From assembly GCF_026627925.1 (NCBI RefSeq), contig NZ_JAPNLE010000001.1, positions 62,001-126,000 of the forward strand: DNA of 64,000 nt. Direction: 5' to 3'. A program made the position numbers and the translations under genes. The stretch is from Cupriavidus sp. D39. GTDB lineage: Bacteria; Pseudomonadota; Gammaproteobacteria; Burkholderiales; Burkholderiaceae. Below, piece after piece: positions 44,691 to 52,922 of the stretch. Each line of letters begins with the position of its first letter. Within the stretch, counting starts at the first letter, position 1. The notes beneath the pieces were generated by a model, which was given only the letters and a program-made list of their open reading frames with translations, searched no databases and was not told where the DNA came from.

Positions 44691-44959
44691 CGCTCTTCAA
44701 GCAACTGATCGGCAAGCTGCGCACCGAAGCGGTGGCGCTTGGCATGGACGACGCGCAGCTCGGTGCCGAGGGGCGCGCCGTGCTCGATGCACTGGACGCG
44801 TGGGGACACCAAGCCGGTCGCGCCGGAGCCTCGGGTTACCCGGACGTACGCACCGCGCTAACGCATCTGGGGCTCAAGGACTACGGCATGGGCGAGGCCA
44901 TCCGCCAGCTCGACCAGAAAGCCGAAGCCCTGCACCACGCGCTGTATGGCAAACCATGA
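44687..44959 (+). CDS. Array ORF 26, hypothetical in the TIR operon
   Basis: 90 residues from GTG 44687 (GTGA overlap upstream). Helical: FKQLIGKLRTEAVALGMDDAQLGAEGRAVLDALDAWGHQ, then DVRTALTHLGLKDYGMGEAIRQLDQKAEALHHAL. It overlaps the next gene by 14 bases. No family known; context suggests a defence operon. Confidence 0.5.
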   Translation: MTLFKQLIGKLRTEAVALGMDDAQLGAEGRAVLDALDAWGHQAGRAGASGYPDVRTALTHLGLKDYGMGEAIRQLDQKAEALHHALYGKP

Positions 44960-45704
44960 GCGATACATCCTGTCCTCCCCCAAAACCATGGCGGAGGCCG
45001 GCTATCTGTCGGGCACGGCCAGCGTGGTGCGCGAGCTTATCCGGCAGCAGTTCGGGGCGCTACTCGGCGAATGCGCGATCGCCTCGCGCACGGCCATGGC
45101 CGTTCTGGGCGAGGGGATAAGCGGGCCCCCGCATCAGCGCGTGGCGCTCGCCGCGTGGCAGCGCAGCATCTGTGCCTGTCAAGCGGCGGTGCTGCTGGCC
45201 GAGCGCGGCATGGTGGTCGAGGCGGCCTCCATCCTGCGCACGGGCTTCGAGCACCTGTTCTACGCACGGGCGCTGCTGGTGGATCCGGGCGTGCTGGAAC
45301 GGATGCGCGATCAGGATACATATGAACGGCAGCATACCGTGCGCCAAGCACTGGCCGATACTGACATCGGGAACGCCGTCAGTGCGGAGCAGCGTGCGGC
45401 ACTGGAAGCCGTGTTGCAGCAGCCCGTGGGCAACCTGCGCATCAGCGCCTACGGCGCAGCCGAAAAGGGTGGCCTTGCAGCCGTCTATCAGGTCGCCTAT
45501 CGGCAACTCTCGCTCGTGGGCACCCATGCCAACTACACCAGCATCGGCGCAAGCTTTGGAGACTCGGCCGACGAGCTGCAGTTCGAGCAGCGGATCGACG
45601 ACCTGCCGGTGGTGCTTAGGCTCATTCGTGATTGCCTGAAGCTCGGCAGTGAGGCGTTCCTCACGCTGCAGACGCAGACCGATGAGGCCCGCCCGACGAT
45701 TTGA
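44946..45704 (+). CDS. Array ORF 27, DUF5677-like protein
   Basis: 252 residues. AWQRSICACQAAVLLAERGMVVEAASILRTGFEHLFYARALL and later YRQLSLVGTHANYTSIG match DUF5677-type proteins (a helical bundle with ARxxxE-like and S-x3-H features, related to HEPN). It is coupled to its neighbours by overlaps, so it should act together with the downstream TIR-type protein; that is inferred. Confidence 0.6.
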   Translation: MANHERYILSSPKTMAEAGYLSGTASVVRELIRQQFGALLGECAIASRTAMAVLGEGISGPPHQRVALAAWQRSICACQAAVLLAERGMVVEAASILRTGFEHLFYARALLVDPGVLERMRDQDTYERQHTVRQALADTDIGNAVSAEQRAALEAVLQQPVGNLRISAYGAAEKGGLAAVYQVAYRQLSLVGTHANYTSIGASFGDSADELQFEQRIDDLPVVLRLIRDCLKLGSEAFLTLQTQTDEARPTI

Positions 45705-46024
45705 CGCCGGACGCGTCGTGAGCGCCGAGGCCATTGCTTCCACCGTCCGGGGCGCCCGCCATGCGCTCACGCGCGCGATGCGCGACGCCGACCGGGATGA
45801 TCTCGCCGACCATGTCGCCTTGGCCGTCGAAAGCCTCGACGTGGCTCGCGCTACTGCAGTGCGAGCCGCCGGCGTCGCCCGAGGCGTTCGACCATGCTGG
45901 ACAGGTCGCGATCGCGCAGATCACGGCGCTGCAGTTTCATGCGCTGGACAGGGAGACCAGCGATGCGGTGCGGGACGTGCTGTGGATCCTGCAGCACGTC
46001 CATGCCGCCGGCGTGGCGCAGTAG
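45682..46024 (+). pseudogene. Array ORF 28, small hypothetical with a frameshift
   Basis: ATG 45682 overlaps the previous stop and gives MRPARRFDAGRVVSAEAIASTVRGARHALTRAMRDADRDDLADHVALAVESLDV. From about 45845 the +1 frame carries on as ALLQCEPPASPEAFDHAGQVAIAQITALQFHALD to a stop at 46024. Joined, this gives about 114 residues of helical protein. Not a homopolymer site, so this may be a true mutation. Function unknown. Confidence 0.45.
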
Positions 46025-46113
46025 GCGATACTGCGAAGCGCAGCAGGCGGGCGCTCCCGCGCGGCATAATGGATCCTCATCGCGCCAGCGCACCGCACTC
46101 TGAGGAAGACACC

Positions 46114-47055
46114 GTGAGCATCGCCCAGTCCCACTACAACCTGCTGGTCAGCGCCCACAACGAGGCTTGGGAAGGCCTTTCGTGGAGCGTGGACAAGGAC
46201 CGGCTCTTCGAATACACCAGCGACATCGTCCGCAATCGCTTCCTGCCGCCCAGCGATGACACGTTTCATGTCCTGCAGTCGCTGCCCACGGTCTTCGCAT
46301 ACGAGCGCATGTGCCGCAAGGCGGCACGCGTGGGTCGCATCACCGGGATCTCGCACCGTAACGATGGCTATGGCGTGGCCTTCGAGTTTGATCCGGGCAT
46401 CGCGCCCATCGCGCCCGAGCAGCTCGAAGCCCTGCAGCACCCGCTCGATATCGAACGCAGCTTCGAGCTAAACCGCACGCACTGGGCGGTCAAGAACGTC
46501 GCGCTGGCGAGCGTGCTCCAGCAAGCGGGATTGCTCTTGCCCTCGGCGACGCTCTTTGCAGCCAAGGCACCGATCGTGTTTCTATCGTATTCCCACGACT
46601 CGGTCGTGCACAAGGCGTGGGTCGCCCAGCTCGGCATGGACTTGCGGGCCTACGGGATCGAGGTGTTGCTGGACCAGTGGGACACGCGGCCGGGGGATGA
46701 TCTCGCGCTCTTCATGCGGCGCGGCGTCATGCAAAGCGATTACGTCGTGATGGTCTGCACCGAGCCCTATGTGAGCAAGATTCTCGGCAACATGGGCGGC
46801 GCAAGCTTCGAGCACATGCTGGTGATGGGGCAGCTCATGCAGGAATTGGGCACCAGCAAGTTCATTCCCGTAATCCGCCAGACCGCCATGCCGCGCCAAC
46901 TGATTCCGGCGTTGGCCACGCGCGCCTATGTCGACCTGTCCACCGATCTCCAGTACCGCGAACGCGTCGAGGAGCTGGCGCGCGGCATCCACAACCAGCG
47001 CCCGGCGCTGCCGCCGCTGGGCCGCCCGCCGGTGCCACCACCGCCTGTCCGGTAG
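46114..47055 (+). CDS. Array ORF 29, TIR/SEFIR-domain protein
   Basis: 313 residues from GTG 46114 (GAGGAA 8 bases upstream). The C-terminal half begins APIVFLSYSHDSVVHKAWVAQLGMDLRAYGIEVLLDQWDTRPGDDLALFM and goes on with SDYVVMVCTEPYVSK and FIPVIRQ, the TIR/SEFIR fold; the catalytic Glu of NADase TIRs may be in the GGASFEHMLV helix. The N-terminal 150 residues are a sensor or assembly part of unknown type. Bacterial TIR proteins commonly act in phage defence by cleaving NAD. Confidence 0.75.
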   Translation: MSIAQSHYNLLVSAHNEAWEGLSWSVDKDRLFEYTSDIVRNRFLPPSDDTFHVLQSLPTVFAYERMCRKAARVGRITGISHRNDGYGVAFEFDPGIAPIAPEQLEALQHPLDIERSFELNRTHWAVKNVALASVLQQAGLLLPSATLFAAKAPIVFLSYSHDSVVHKAWVAQLGMDLRAYGIEVLLDQWDTRPGDDLALFMRRGVMQSDYVVMVCTEPYVSKILGNMGGASFEHMLVMGQLMQELGTSKFIPVIRQTAMPRQLIPALATRAYVDLSTDLQYRERVEELARGIHNQRPALPPLGRPPVPPPPVR

Positions 47056-47097
47056 GAGTACCCCCAAACCATAGGAAAAGCACATAGGGAGACGGGG

Positions 47098-47868
47098 ATG
47101 AGGGCGAGGCAATACCTCCTGATCGGCACGATTGTGGTAACAAGCAGTTGCGCACCAACGAATGTCTATTACGGTTCGAATTCTCCGCAGGACGCACGGG
47201 ACCTGTGTAAGAAACCTGGGACCGGCTCGCTATTGACCAAGCTGCTGAACGCAAAGGTCGGTCAGCCAGGCGGCCCGCCCGCCCAAGTTACGTCGATACG
47301 CAACCTGAGCGCAGACAGACCAGATCGTCCAGAGATTTTCTTGAACACCGAGCACTCGATGGCGCTGTCTTGCTACGCAACGCTGGTGCTGCAAAGCGGC
47401 AGCGTCGAGTCAGGTATCGTGCGAGCCGTCCGCTCGGAGCAGCAACAAACTCCCGTTGGCGAGTGGGTATCGGACGCCACGATTGCGCAACGCGAAGCGG
47501 TCGACGCTGCGGCAAAGAGCGCGCAGAATTGGCGAAATTTTCCGGGCGACATCGCTGCATGGTCCGGTATCCCGCCGCTGCCTCGAACCGCTTCCCGCTA
47601 CCAGACTGAGAAGGCGTCGACGCATTGCACGATCACTGACACTGCAGATCACGTCGCGACCGTCTGGGCCAGCTCAGGCGATTGCCGGCGCTGGATCGAA
47701 GATGCGCAGAAGTTCGCGACGGCCGGCCCGACGCGGGCTCAAATCGAGGGCTACCGACGCGACCAGTGCATCAATAGCCTTTCGCGCACGGCATCGCAGT
47801 CGTATTCGGGCGAGTCTTACGGCATCTGTTCCGGCGTGGCACCTCGTCCAATGCATCCGACGAGGTAA
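47098..47868 (+). CDS. Array ORF 30, lipoprotein
   Basis: 256 residues. MRARQYLLIGTIVVTSSC with lipobox VTSSC. The mature part has several cysteines (DLCKKPG, LSCYATLVL, HCTITDTADHV, GDCRRWIEDA, DQCINSLSR, YGICSG) that could form disulfides in the periplasm. No family recognised. GGAAAAGC lies 17 bases upstream of its own GGAG-like ribosome site. Confidence 0.6.
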   Translation: MRARQYLLIGTIVVTSSCAPTNVYYGSNSPQDARDLCKKPGTGSLLTKLLNAKVGQPGGPPAQVTSIRNLSADRPDRPEIFLNTEHSMALSCYATLVLQSGSVESGIVRAVRSEQQQTPVGEWVSDATIAQREAVDAAAKSAQNWRNFPGDIAAWSGIPPLPRTASRYQTEKASTHCTITDTADHVATVWASSGDCRRWIEDAQKFATAGPTRAQIEGYRRDQCINSLSRTASQSYSGESYGICSGVAPRPMHPTR

Positions 47869-47873
47869 TCCAT

Positions 47874-48116
47874 ATGTCCTCAACTCAACTTACCGATGAA
47901 TGGATTGTCGAGGGCTTCATCCGACTCGCGAAGCCGGGCGAAGACGCGGACGTATACGAGCCTTGGCCTGGGTACGACGCCCCCATGACGCAGTTGGATG
48001 AGTGTGCGAAGCGCAGGCTGGATCTCGAGTTCCGCGCCCATCGCCTCCTCGTGCATGAGAAGTTGGCCCGTGAAGCGATCCGGCGCGCAAGCGAGGCTTC
48101 CAAAGATGAACGATAG
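47874..48116 (+). CDS. Array ORF 31, hypothetical
   Basis: 80 residues. ATG 47874, 5 bases after the previous stop. DEWIVEGFIRLAKPGEDADVYEPWPGYDAPMTQLDECAKRRLDLEFRAH is acidic then helical. Followed by TAGGGAACG, a weak junction, and a possible 24-codon remnant (MRPSFDDGMSPAEYVQAKIENID) ending at CTAACGGACGGAAAAGC. Confidence 0.5.
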   Translation: MSSTQLTDEWIVEGFIRLAKPGEDADVYEPWPGYDAPMTQLDECAKRRLDLEFRAHRLLVHEKLAREAIRRASEASKDER

Positions 48117-48235
48117 GGAACGTGGCTGGTTGGCGAGCTGGGCGACATGCGGCCGTCGTTCGATGACGGCATGAGCCCGGCTGAGTATGTGCAAGCTAAA
48201 ATCGAGAACATTGACTAACGGACGGAAAAGCCATT

Positions 48236-48658
48236 GTGGAAAGAAGCCTCGAAACTACGAGGATCAGCGGCCCGGGTGACATCAAAGACAGCGTGCTGCA
48301 TACGCGGGCGACCGAGGGATGGCGTGACGCCTGGACGAGAGGCTTCGTTGCACTCACAGACGGCTGCGAATCAGGCCTACTGATGCTCGATTTTTACGAG
48401 CGGACATCGACAGCGCGGGTCTACGAGATATTTGTTTTGGGGCGGTTCAGGCAGCGTCGCATTGGGACCGGCCTCATGGAACTCGCGGAAGCCGAAGCGA
48501 GGAAATATGGAGCGAAGCTCCTGGAGCTCGAAGCACATCCGCTTGACGAAAGCACCGATCTCTTGACGCTCCGACAGTGGTATTCAACTAAGGGATTCGA
48601 CGGCAAGTCCGATACGCGCCTGATGTCAAAGGTCCTTCGGAATGAGATCAACGAATAG
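48236..48658 (+). CDS. Array ORF 33, GNAT acetyltransferase
   Basis: 140 residues from GTG 48236, 4 bases after GGAAAAGC. VYEIFVLGRFRQRRIGTGLMELAEAEARKYGAKLLELEAHPLD is motif A/B of the GNAT fold (RxxxIGxxL acetyl-CoA pyrophosphate loop), and WYSTKGFDGKSD is the usual end (YxxxGF). A small N-acetyltransferase, substrate unknown; such genes are frequent cassette cargo. Confidence 0.8.
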   Translation: MERSLETTRISGPGDIKDSVLHTRATEGWRDAWTRGFVALTDGCESGLLMLDFYERTSTARVYEIFVLGRFRQRRIGTGLMELAEAEARKYGAKLLELEAHPLDESTDLLTLRQWYSTKGFDGKSDTRLMSKVLRNEINE

Positions 48659-48675
48659 GAAAAGGAAATATACAG

Positions 48676-49011
48676 ATGACAACGATAGCAGAACGGGTGA
48701 TTGATTTCTTGGCAGGCCTGCACGCGATGGATCGTCTCCAGGGGCCTCTTAGCAACCCAAGGCATGCTGCCATCGACTTGGAATCCGCAACGGTCTATGA
48801 AGCTCATGCGGACTTTCCTGACGCGGAACTGTTGCAAGCTGAACTTAGCTCGGGCCGTACGGTGAATGTTTCGACGCACAAGCTCATCGAGCACCTGATG
48901 GCGCGTCATGCGAAGGCGATGGCGATCTTGGAGCCGGAGGGCGGCGTCACCCGAGATCACTACGAGCACATCAGCGATCATTTCGCACGCAAGACAGGCT
49001 TTAATAGTTAG
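48676..49011 (+). CDS. Array ORF 34, hypothetical (last intact cassette gene)
   Basis: 111 residues. TIAERVIDFLAGLHAMDRLQGPLSNPRHAAIDLESATVYEAHADFPDAELLQAELSSG; helical and acidic. Starts 10 bases after TAGGAAAAGG. After it come about 185 bases with only degenerate frames before the last GGAAAAGC at 49198. Function unknown. Confidence 0.5.
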   Translation: MTTIAERVIDFLAGLHAMDRLQGPLSNPRHAAIDLESATVYEAHADFPDAELLQAELSSGRTVNVSTHKLIEHLMARHAKAMAILEPEGGVTRDHYEHISDHFARKTGFNS

Positions 49012-49206
49012 GCTAATCGCGCAAGCAGGACGGAACAGCTGGTCGCAAGACTGGGCCCACGGGCGGAATGTGATCGCTTCGGCACTAATCTGCTGGCCCA
49101 GGCGGGCGCCAGCCCGGCAGCAGGGACAACCAGTACGCGATAGCTGACGTGTGGCAAGGTGCAAGCCGCGCAGGTTGCATTGCAACGTGAACACCAAGGA
49201 AAAGCG

Positions 49207-49377
49207 CTCTTTGTTGTGTTGCCGGTGGCGAGCTGGGATGATTGGCTGAACTGCCGAGATCCCGAGGCCGCAAGGACATTCCCTAACCTCTATCCCGCTG
49301 ATCGCATGGAGACGGCGCCGGCGCCCCGCCCTTCGCGAGCAAGATCCGCTCAGCAGCCATCCTTGGGACTCGACTGA
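49207..49377 (+). pseudogene. C-terminal fragment, probably of a SRAP (YedK/HMCES-like) protein
   Basis: Directly after the last array motif the frame reads LFVVLPVASWDDWLNCRDPEAARTFPNLYPADRMETAPAPRP, which resembles the end of SRAP abasic-site proteins (W-x2-WL, then a short helix and a P-x2-M-x3-P tail). No N-terminal Cys domain is present. SRAP genes are often next to ligases of the type that follows. If right, the array border cuts this gene. Confidence 0.5.
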
Positions 49378-49385
49378 TCGCAACC

Positions 49386-49493
49386 ATGCCGTCCAGATCG
49401 CCTGCGCCGTCCCTTGCTGACTTGAGGCCGATGCTTCTGAGCGAGCGCAAGCATGTCCCGGCCAGTGATGAATGGCGCTACGAGCTGAAGTAT
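49386..49493 (+). pseudogene. Second ATP-dependent DNA ligase, 5' part
   Basis: ATG 49386: MPSRSPAPSLADLRPMLLSE then PASDEWRYELK, the beginning of a LigD/LigC-like ligase domain up to the motif I Lys (AAG 49488-49490). It is then interrupted by element B. The rest is at 50945-51478. Joined they give ELK-YDGFRIL, a perfect motif I. Confidence 0.8.
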
Positions 49494-49705
49494 AAATACG
49501 CACCCAGGTCCGTTGCTTTTCCCCAACGCTGCCGCCACATGGTAGCCGTTGCGTTTGACGAAGAGGGGCGTTGCGATTGAGTCGGTTGCAATTCTTGCGA
49601 CCGTCTGCAAGCCCGTGGTGAAATCATCTTGAACGGCGCGGCTGCTGGAGGCGACAATCGTGTTCATTCAGACTGCTACTGAAACGCACAAGCCGGGCAC
49701 CAATA

Positions 49706-50445
49706 ATGGCGACAAAGATGACGACTCAAGACGGTATCGATAGATTTTGTGAGTATTTCTCGGGACAAATCGAGGCGATCCGCAATCTGCACATTAAACG
49801 CGATGAAAACCGAGATCCAGCGCAGTACCAGATCCGATTTTATAGAAAGGTACTGCTTATCAATGCAGTCGATACGCTAGCCAGCATTCGCTTTTCGAAA
49901 GATCGTTATCCACAACTACACAAACGAAACAGAGAGCGCTTCATACGTTTCATTCAGGATGGAAAGTGCTGGACACCTGGCGAGTACGTCAGCATTCCTT
50001 TTCTCAGCGAAAGGCAAACACGAGGAGAAATTGGGCCGGGTCGTCTTTGCGACCTCATTGACGAGAAACTCGCCAAGATAGACCCTGACGCGGGGGCTCA
50101 ATCGAGTTTAGTGAGATCGACGAACCACTTGGCGCATTGATTAAACTCGCGAGTAGCGAACTGGAAGCGAAGGCTCTGCGCGACTGCCAACATTATAATT
50201 TGCTCTACCGCTATCGAAACTACTTAGTGCATGGGTCAAGGGAACCGGGAACATCCATGGAGATCAGCCCTGAAAGGACAGTCCCTTACTATCATGGGTA
50301 TGTGTATGAATCGAAACTGTTTCTCGCCTATCCAGAATTCATGTTCATGAAACTTCTAGAAAACGCCATCAATTATATTAGGCAGTATCTACTTTCGAAC
50401 AGCCTCAATCCATACGATTTCGTGGAGGAAACATCGCGGTGGTAG
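49706..50445 (+). pseudogene. HEPN-like gene of element B, broken by one base
   Basis: Same gene as 22963-23703, but GCGGGGGCTC here has five G where A2 has six, so the frame shifts after about 130 residues and stops at 50140. The second half can still be read from 50137. Either inactivated in this copy or a sequencing error. Confidence 0.75.
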
Positions 50446-50614
50446 CGCGCCCTAATATGGCGTTCCAGAGAACGATTAGCAACCGGAGCGGGCTTCTCCA
50501 ACGAGAATTCAGTGGAATGCTCAAATTGTTGCTATGCCTATCCCCGAAGACCCGAGCGGGAACTTTAATCCGCGTCAGTCTGCACGTGGGAACAATGACA
50601 AGACGGCGAAATAC

Positions 50615-50887
50615 ATGCTTAGGAAAGCCCTGATATTTTCCTCTATTTCATTCATTTCGGCATGTGCCAATAATTCTGGCGTATTTCGTGTTGGTGAAAA
50701 TCAATATCAAGTATCGACCAGAGCAACTTGGGAGCTTGGCGGCCGTGCTGGCGCCAAACGCATGGCGCTCGAAGAAGCAACAAAACACTGCGCAGAATCT
50801 GGAAAATCTGTAAGGCTACTTAAGTCAGTTGAGAATTACGGCCATTTTGAGGGGGGCACTGTCGATCTGACTTTCAGTTGTGAGTAA
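50615..50887 (+). CDS. Small lipoprotein of element B
   Basis: Identical to the 90-residue lipoprotein of element A2 (lipobox ISAC after MLRKALIFSSISF). Intact. Confidence 0.65.
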   Translation: MLRKALIFSSISFISACANNSGVFRVGENQYQVSTRATWELGGRAGAKRMALEEATKHCAESGKSVRLLKSVENYGHFEGGTVDLTFSCE

Positions 50888-50944
50888 GCGATTGCTGTAA
50901 CCACAGCGCTCAGTCAATCGCAACACCGAAGGAGTTACTTATAT

Positions 50945-51478
50945 AAGTACGATGGATTCAGAATACTGGCCTCAACAGATCCTGTTCGCCTGCAGACCAA
51001 GGGAGGTGCCGATGCGACGGCTTGGTTCCCAGAGCTGACCGCAGGACTTGCCTCGCTCGGTCCTGGCCACATACTCGATGGCGAAGTATGTTGCCTAGAC
51101 GACATTGGCCGCAGTGACTTCGATCGGATCCTCCGTCGGGCGCGGCGCCGGCGCTGGTATCCTGGAGCGGACCTGGTCGTCTATTGCGCGTTCGACTTGC
51201 TCGTGGAGAGCGGGCGGGACATCCGCGGCCAGACCTATGAACGACGAAAGGCCGCTCTGGCGTCTCTGCTTTCAAAGCGGCCCGCGAGCCTTCTCTATGT
51301 CGACCATGATGCCAACGGGCAGTGGTTGTTTGACCAGGCCCTCGTCCTTCAGCTTGAAGGCATCGTCGGGAAGCGAGTCTCGAGCACCTACCAGGCTGGC
51401 ATTCGTTCATCTGACTGGATCAAGATCAAGCGGCCAGGGTCGGTCCCGCCTAACCGGTTCCGACAAGCACTGCGGTAG
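50945..51478 (+). pseudogene. Second ATP-dependent DNA ligase, 3' part
   Basis: AAG TAC GAT GGA TTC (K-Y-D-G-F) followed by HILDGEVCCLD (motif III), VVYCAFDLLVESG, LEGIVGKRVSSTYQAG (motif IV) and DWIKIKRPG (motif V) to a stop at 51478. With its 5' part it would make a compact ligase of about 215 residues without the OB fold, phosphoesterase or polymerase domains. As it stands it lacks a start. Confidence 0.8.
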
Positions 51479-51539
51479 AACCTGGCCGCGGCCGCCGGCC
51501 ACTCGGCGTTGAGGTGCGTGGCAGCTGGAGCGCGTCCCT

Positions 51540-52065
51540 TCACCTCCGCGACTCCAAGGCGCGGCCGCCCAGGCAAGCCTCCACTCCACGAGCTACCGCC
51601 CCGGCGATCGCTCGCCGCGCTTGATCGTTCGCCAGCATCGCCTCTTCGTTGGGATTGACGATCACTCCCGCCTCAAACAGCACAGCTGGTTGCTGCGCGG
51701 TCCGCAGGACGACCAGGTCATCAAACCAGTAGATTCCGCGCTGCGCATCGGCAACCGGGCGGTTCTCGCCAGGAATTGCTTCCGCATGATGCGGTGTAGG
51801 CCGCCTTCCGAGCGCGAGCAGATGGTCAGCAATGGCGCGCGCACATGCAAGACTACCCTTGGGGTCCACATTCTTGCGCGACACGAATAGGCTGTAGCCA
51901 GCGAACTGATTGGCAACTGGCAGATAGCGCGGCTGTACGGAGTCGTGGTGGATGGAGAGGAAAAGCTGTGCGTCCGTAGCTCCAGTGGTGCGGGCGGTCA
52001 ACGACGTCATCTGACCGTCGAAGCCTATCTTCCTAACGGTAATTCCGGCAAGCGAGTTCACAACC
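51540..52065 (-). pseudogene. N-acetylmuramoyl-L-alanine amidase, C-terminal part
   Basis: Amidase_3 core: SLTARTTGATDAQLFLSIHHDSVQPRYL with the zinc-binding SIHHDS, then GYSLFVSRKN, HHAEAIPGENR and PAVLFEAGVIVNPNEE with the catalytic Glu. The 5' part lies beyond the IS21 element (54740-55018). Removing the IS and one 7-bp repeat joins them in frame (E-V-V-N-S-L). Confidence 0.8.
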
Positions 52066-52158
52066 TGCGGATTTCGGTGAAGGTGATCGACCGTTTCGGT
52101 GAACGTGATCAGGGAAGGAAGGTGGTACTGCGCGGTCAGGAGATTGTAGCGTAGGTGA

Positions 52159-52914
52159 TCACGATCCCCGCTTCTTGCTATCTGTCGATGTCCGCTTGCG
52201 CATCGACTCGCCCTTGAGCGGCACCTTGTGGGCCTGGTGAACTAGCCGGTCCAGGATGGCGTCGGCGAGCGTCGGGTCATTGAGCCATTGGTGCCAATGC
52301 TCGATGGGTAACTGGCTGGTCACGATGGTCGAACGCGTGCCGACACGGTCGTCGAGGACTTCCAGCAGATCACCGCGGGCGCTCTCGGAAGGCTCCTGCA
52401 GGCCCCAATCGTCAAGGATCAGGACATCGATACGGGCCAGTTGCGCCAAGCGCCGGGTAAAGCTGCCATCGCCGTGGGCGATCTGCAGTTCCTCGAACAA
52501 CCGCGGCACCCGCAGATAGAGCACCGAGAACCCTTGCCGACAGGCCTGCTGACCGAAAGCGCAAGCCAGCCAGGACTTGCCAGCGCCGGTCGGCCCGGTC
52601 AGGATCAGGCTCTGTGCATTACGGATCCAGTCGCAACTGGCCAGGGTGGCGACGAGCCGCTGCTCAAGTCCCCGGCTGCCGTCATAGATCACATCCTCAA
52701 CGCACGCCTGGGTATGCTTGAGCTTGGCCGCGCGCAGCAGCCGCTCGAGCCGCCGGGTGTCGCGCCAGGCGATCTCGCGATCGACCAGCATCGAGAATCG
52801 CTCCTCGAACGGCAGGCTGGTGCTGGCGGTCAGAGCGGACTGTTCCTCGAAGGCTCGGGCCATCCCATCCAGCTTGAGCGCCTTGAGTTGGCCAACGGTG
52901 TGTTGCATCAGCAT
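52159..52914 (-). CDS. istB: IS21 helper ATPase IstB
   Basis: 251 residues. AAA+ ATPase with Walker [18 protein letters not shown], Walker [15 protein letters not shown] and the usual [33 protein letters not shown]. IstB assembles on DNA and activates the IstA transposase. Intact. Confidence 0.95.
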   Translation of the reverse strand: MLMQHTVGQLKALKLDGMARAFEEQSALTASTSLPFEERFSMLVDREIAWRDTRRLERLLRAAKLKHTQACVEDVIYDGSRGLEQRLVATLASCDWIRNAQSLILTGPTGAGKSWLACAFGQQACRQGFSVLYLRVPRLFEELQIAHGDGSFTRRLAQLARIDVLILDDWGLQEPSESARGDLLEVLDDRVGTRSTIVTSQLPIEHWHQWLNDPTLADAILDRLVHQAHKVPLKGESMRKRTSTDSKKRGS

Positions 52915-52922
52915 GTATTTTC

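Larger units (their letters stand above)
32263..49205 (+). repeat. Cassette-like array punctuated by GGAAAAGC
   Basis: About 33 ORFs, all on the plus strand. Exact GGAAAAGC starts at 33871, 34448, 37495, 40130, 40732, 41200, 42737, 43098, 47074, 48224 and 49198. One-base or close variants start at 32505, 32960, 34635, 35238, 36118, 36841, 39770, 40480, 41386, 44503 and 48658. Nearly all sit between a stop codon and the next start, often as TAGGAAAAGCACATG. At some junctions the motif is 20-60 bases from the next start, which has its own ribosome binding site, so it is not only a Shine-Dalgarno sequence. Four sites have TAACNNA(T)CGGAAAA. See findings. Confidence 0.75.
49494..50944 (+). mobile_element. 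Ligase-motif element B (near-identical copy of A2)
   Basis: From AAATACGC after AAGTAT (49488-49493) to GTTACTTATAT before AAGTAC (50945-50950). It agrees with element A2 base for base wherever I compared them, except for one missing G at about 50094. The host ligase gene differs from ligD, yet the insertion point is the same codon of catalytic motif I. So the element moved recently and chose the same sequence context. Confidence 0.85.

Noticed and set aside
49007..49013. GTTAGGC, which matches the integron R' core GTTRRRY
   Set aside because: It overlaps the stop codon of the last array gene and no RYYYAAC partner with L boxes lies upstream at attC distance.
32263..49205. GGAAAAGC as nothing more than a strong ribosome binding site
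   Set aside because: AGGA can serve that role, but at several junctions the motif is 20-60 bases from the start, and the GC(A) part is not needed for ribosome binding.
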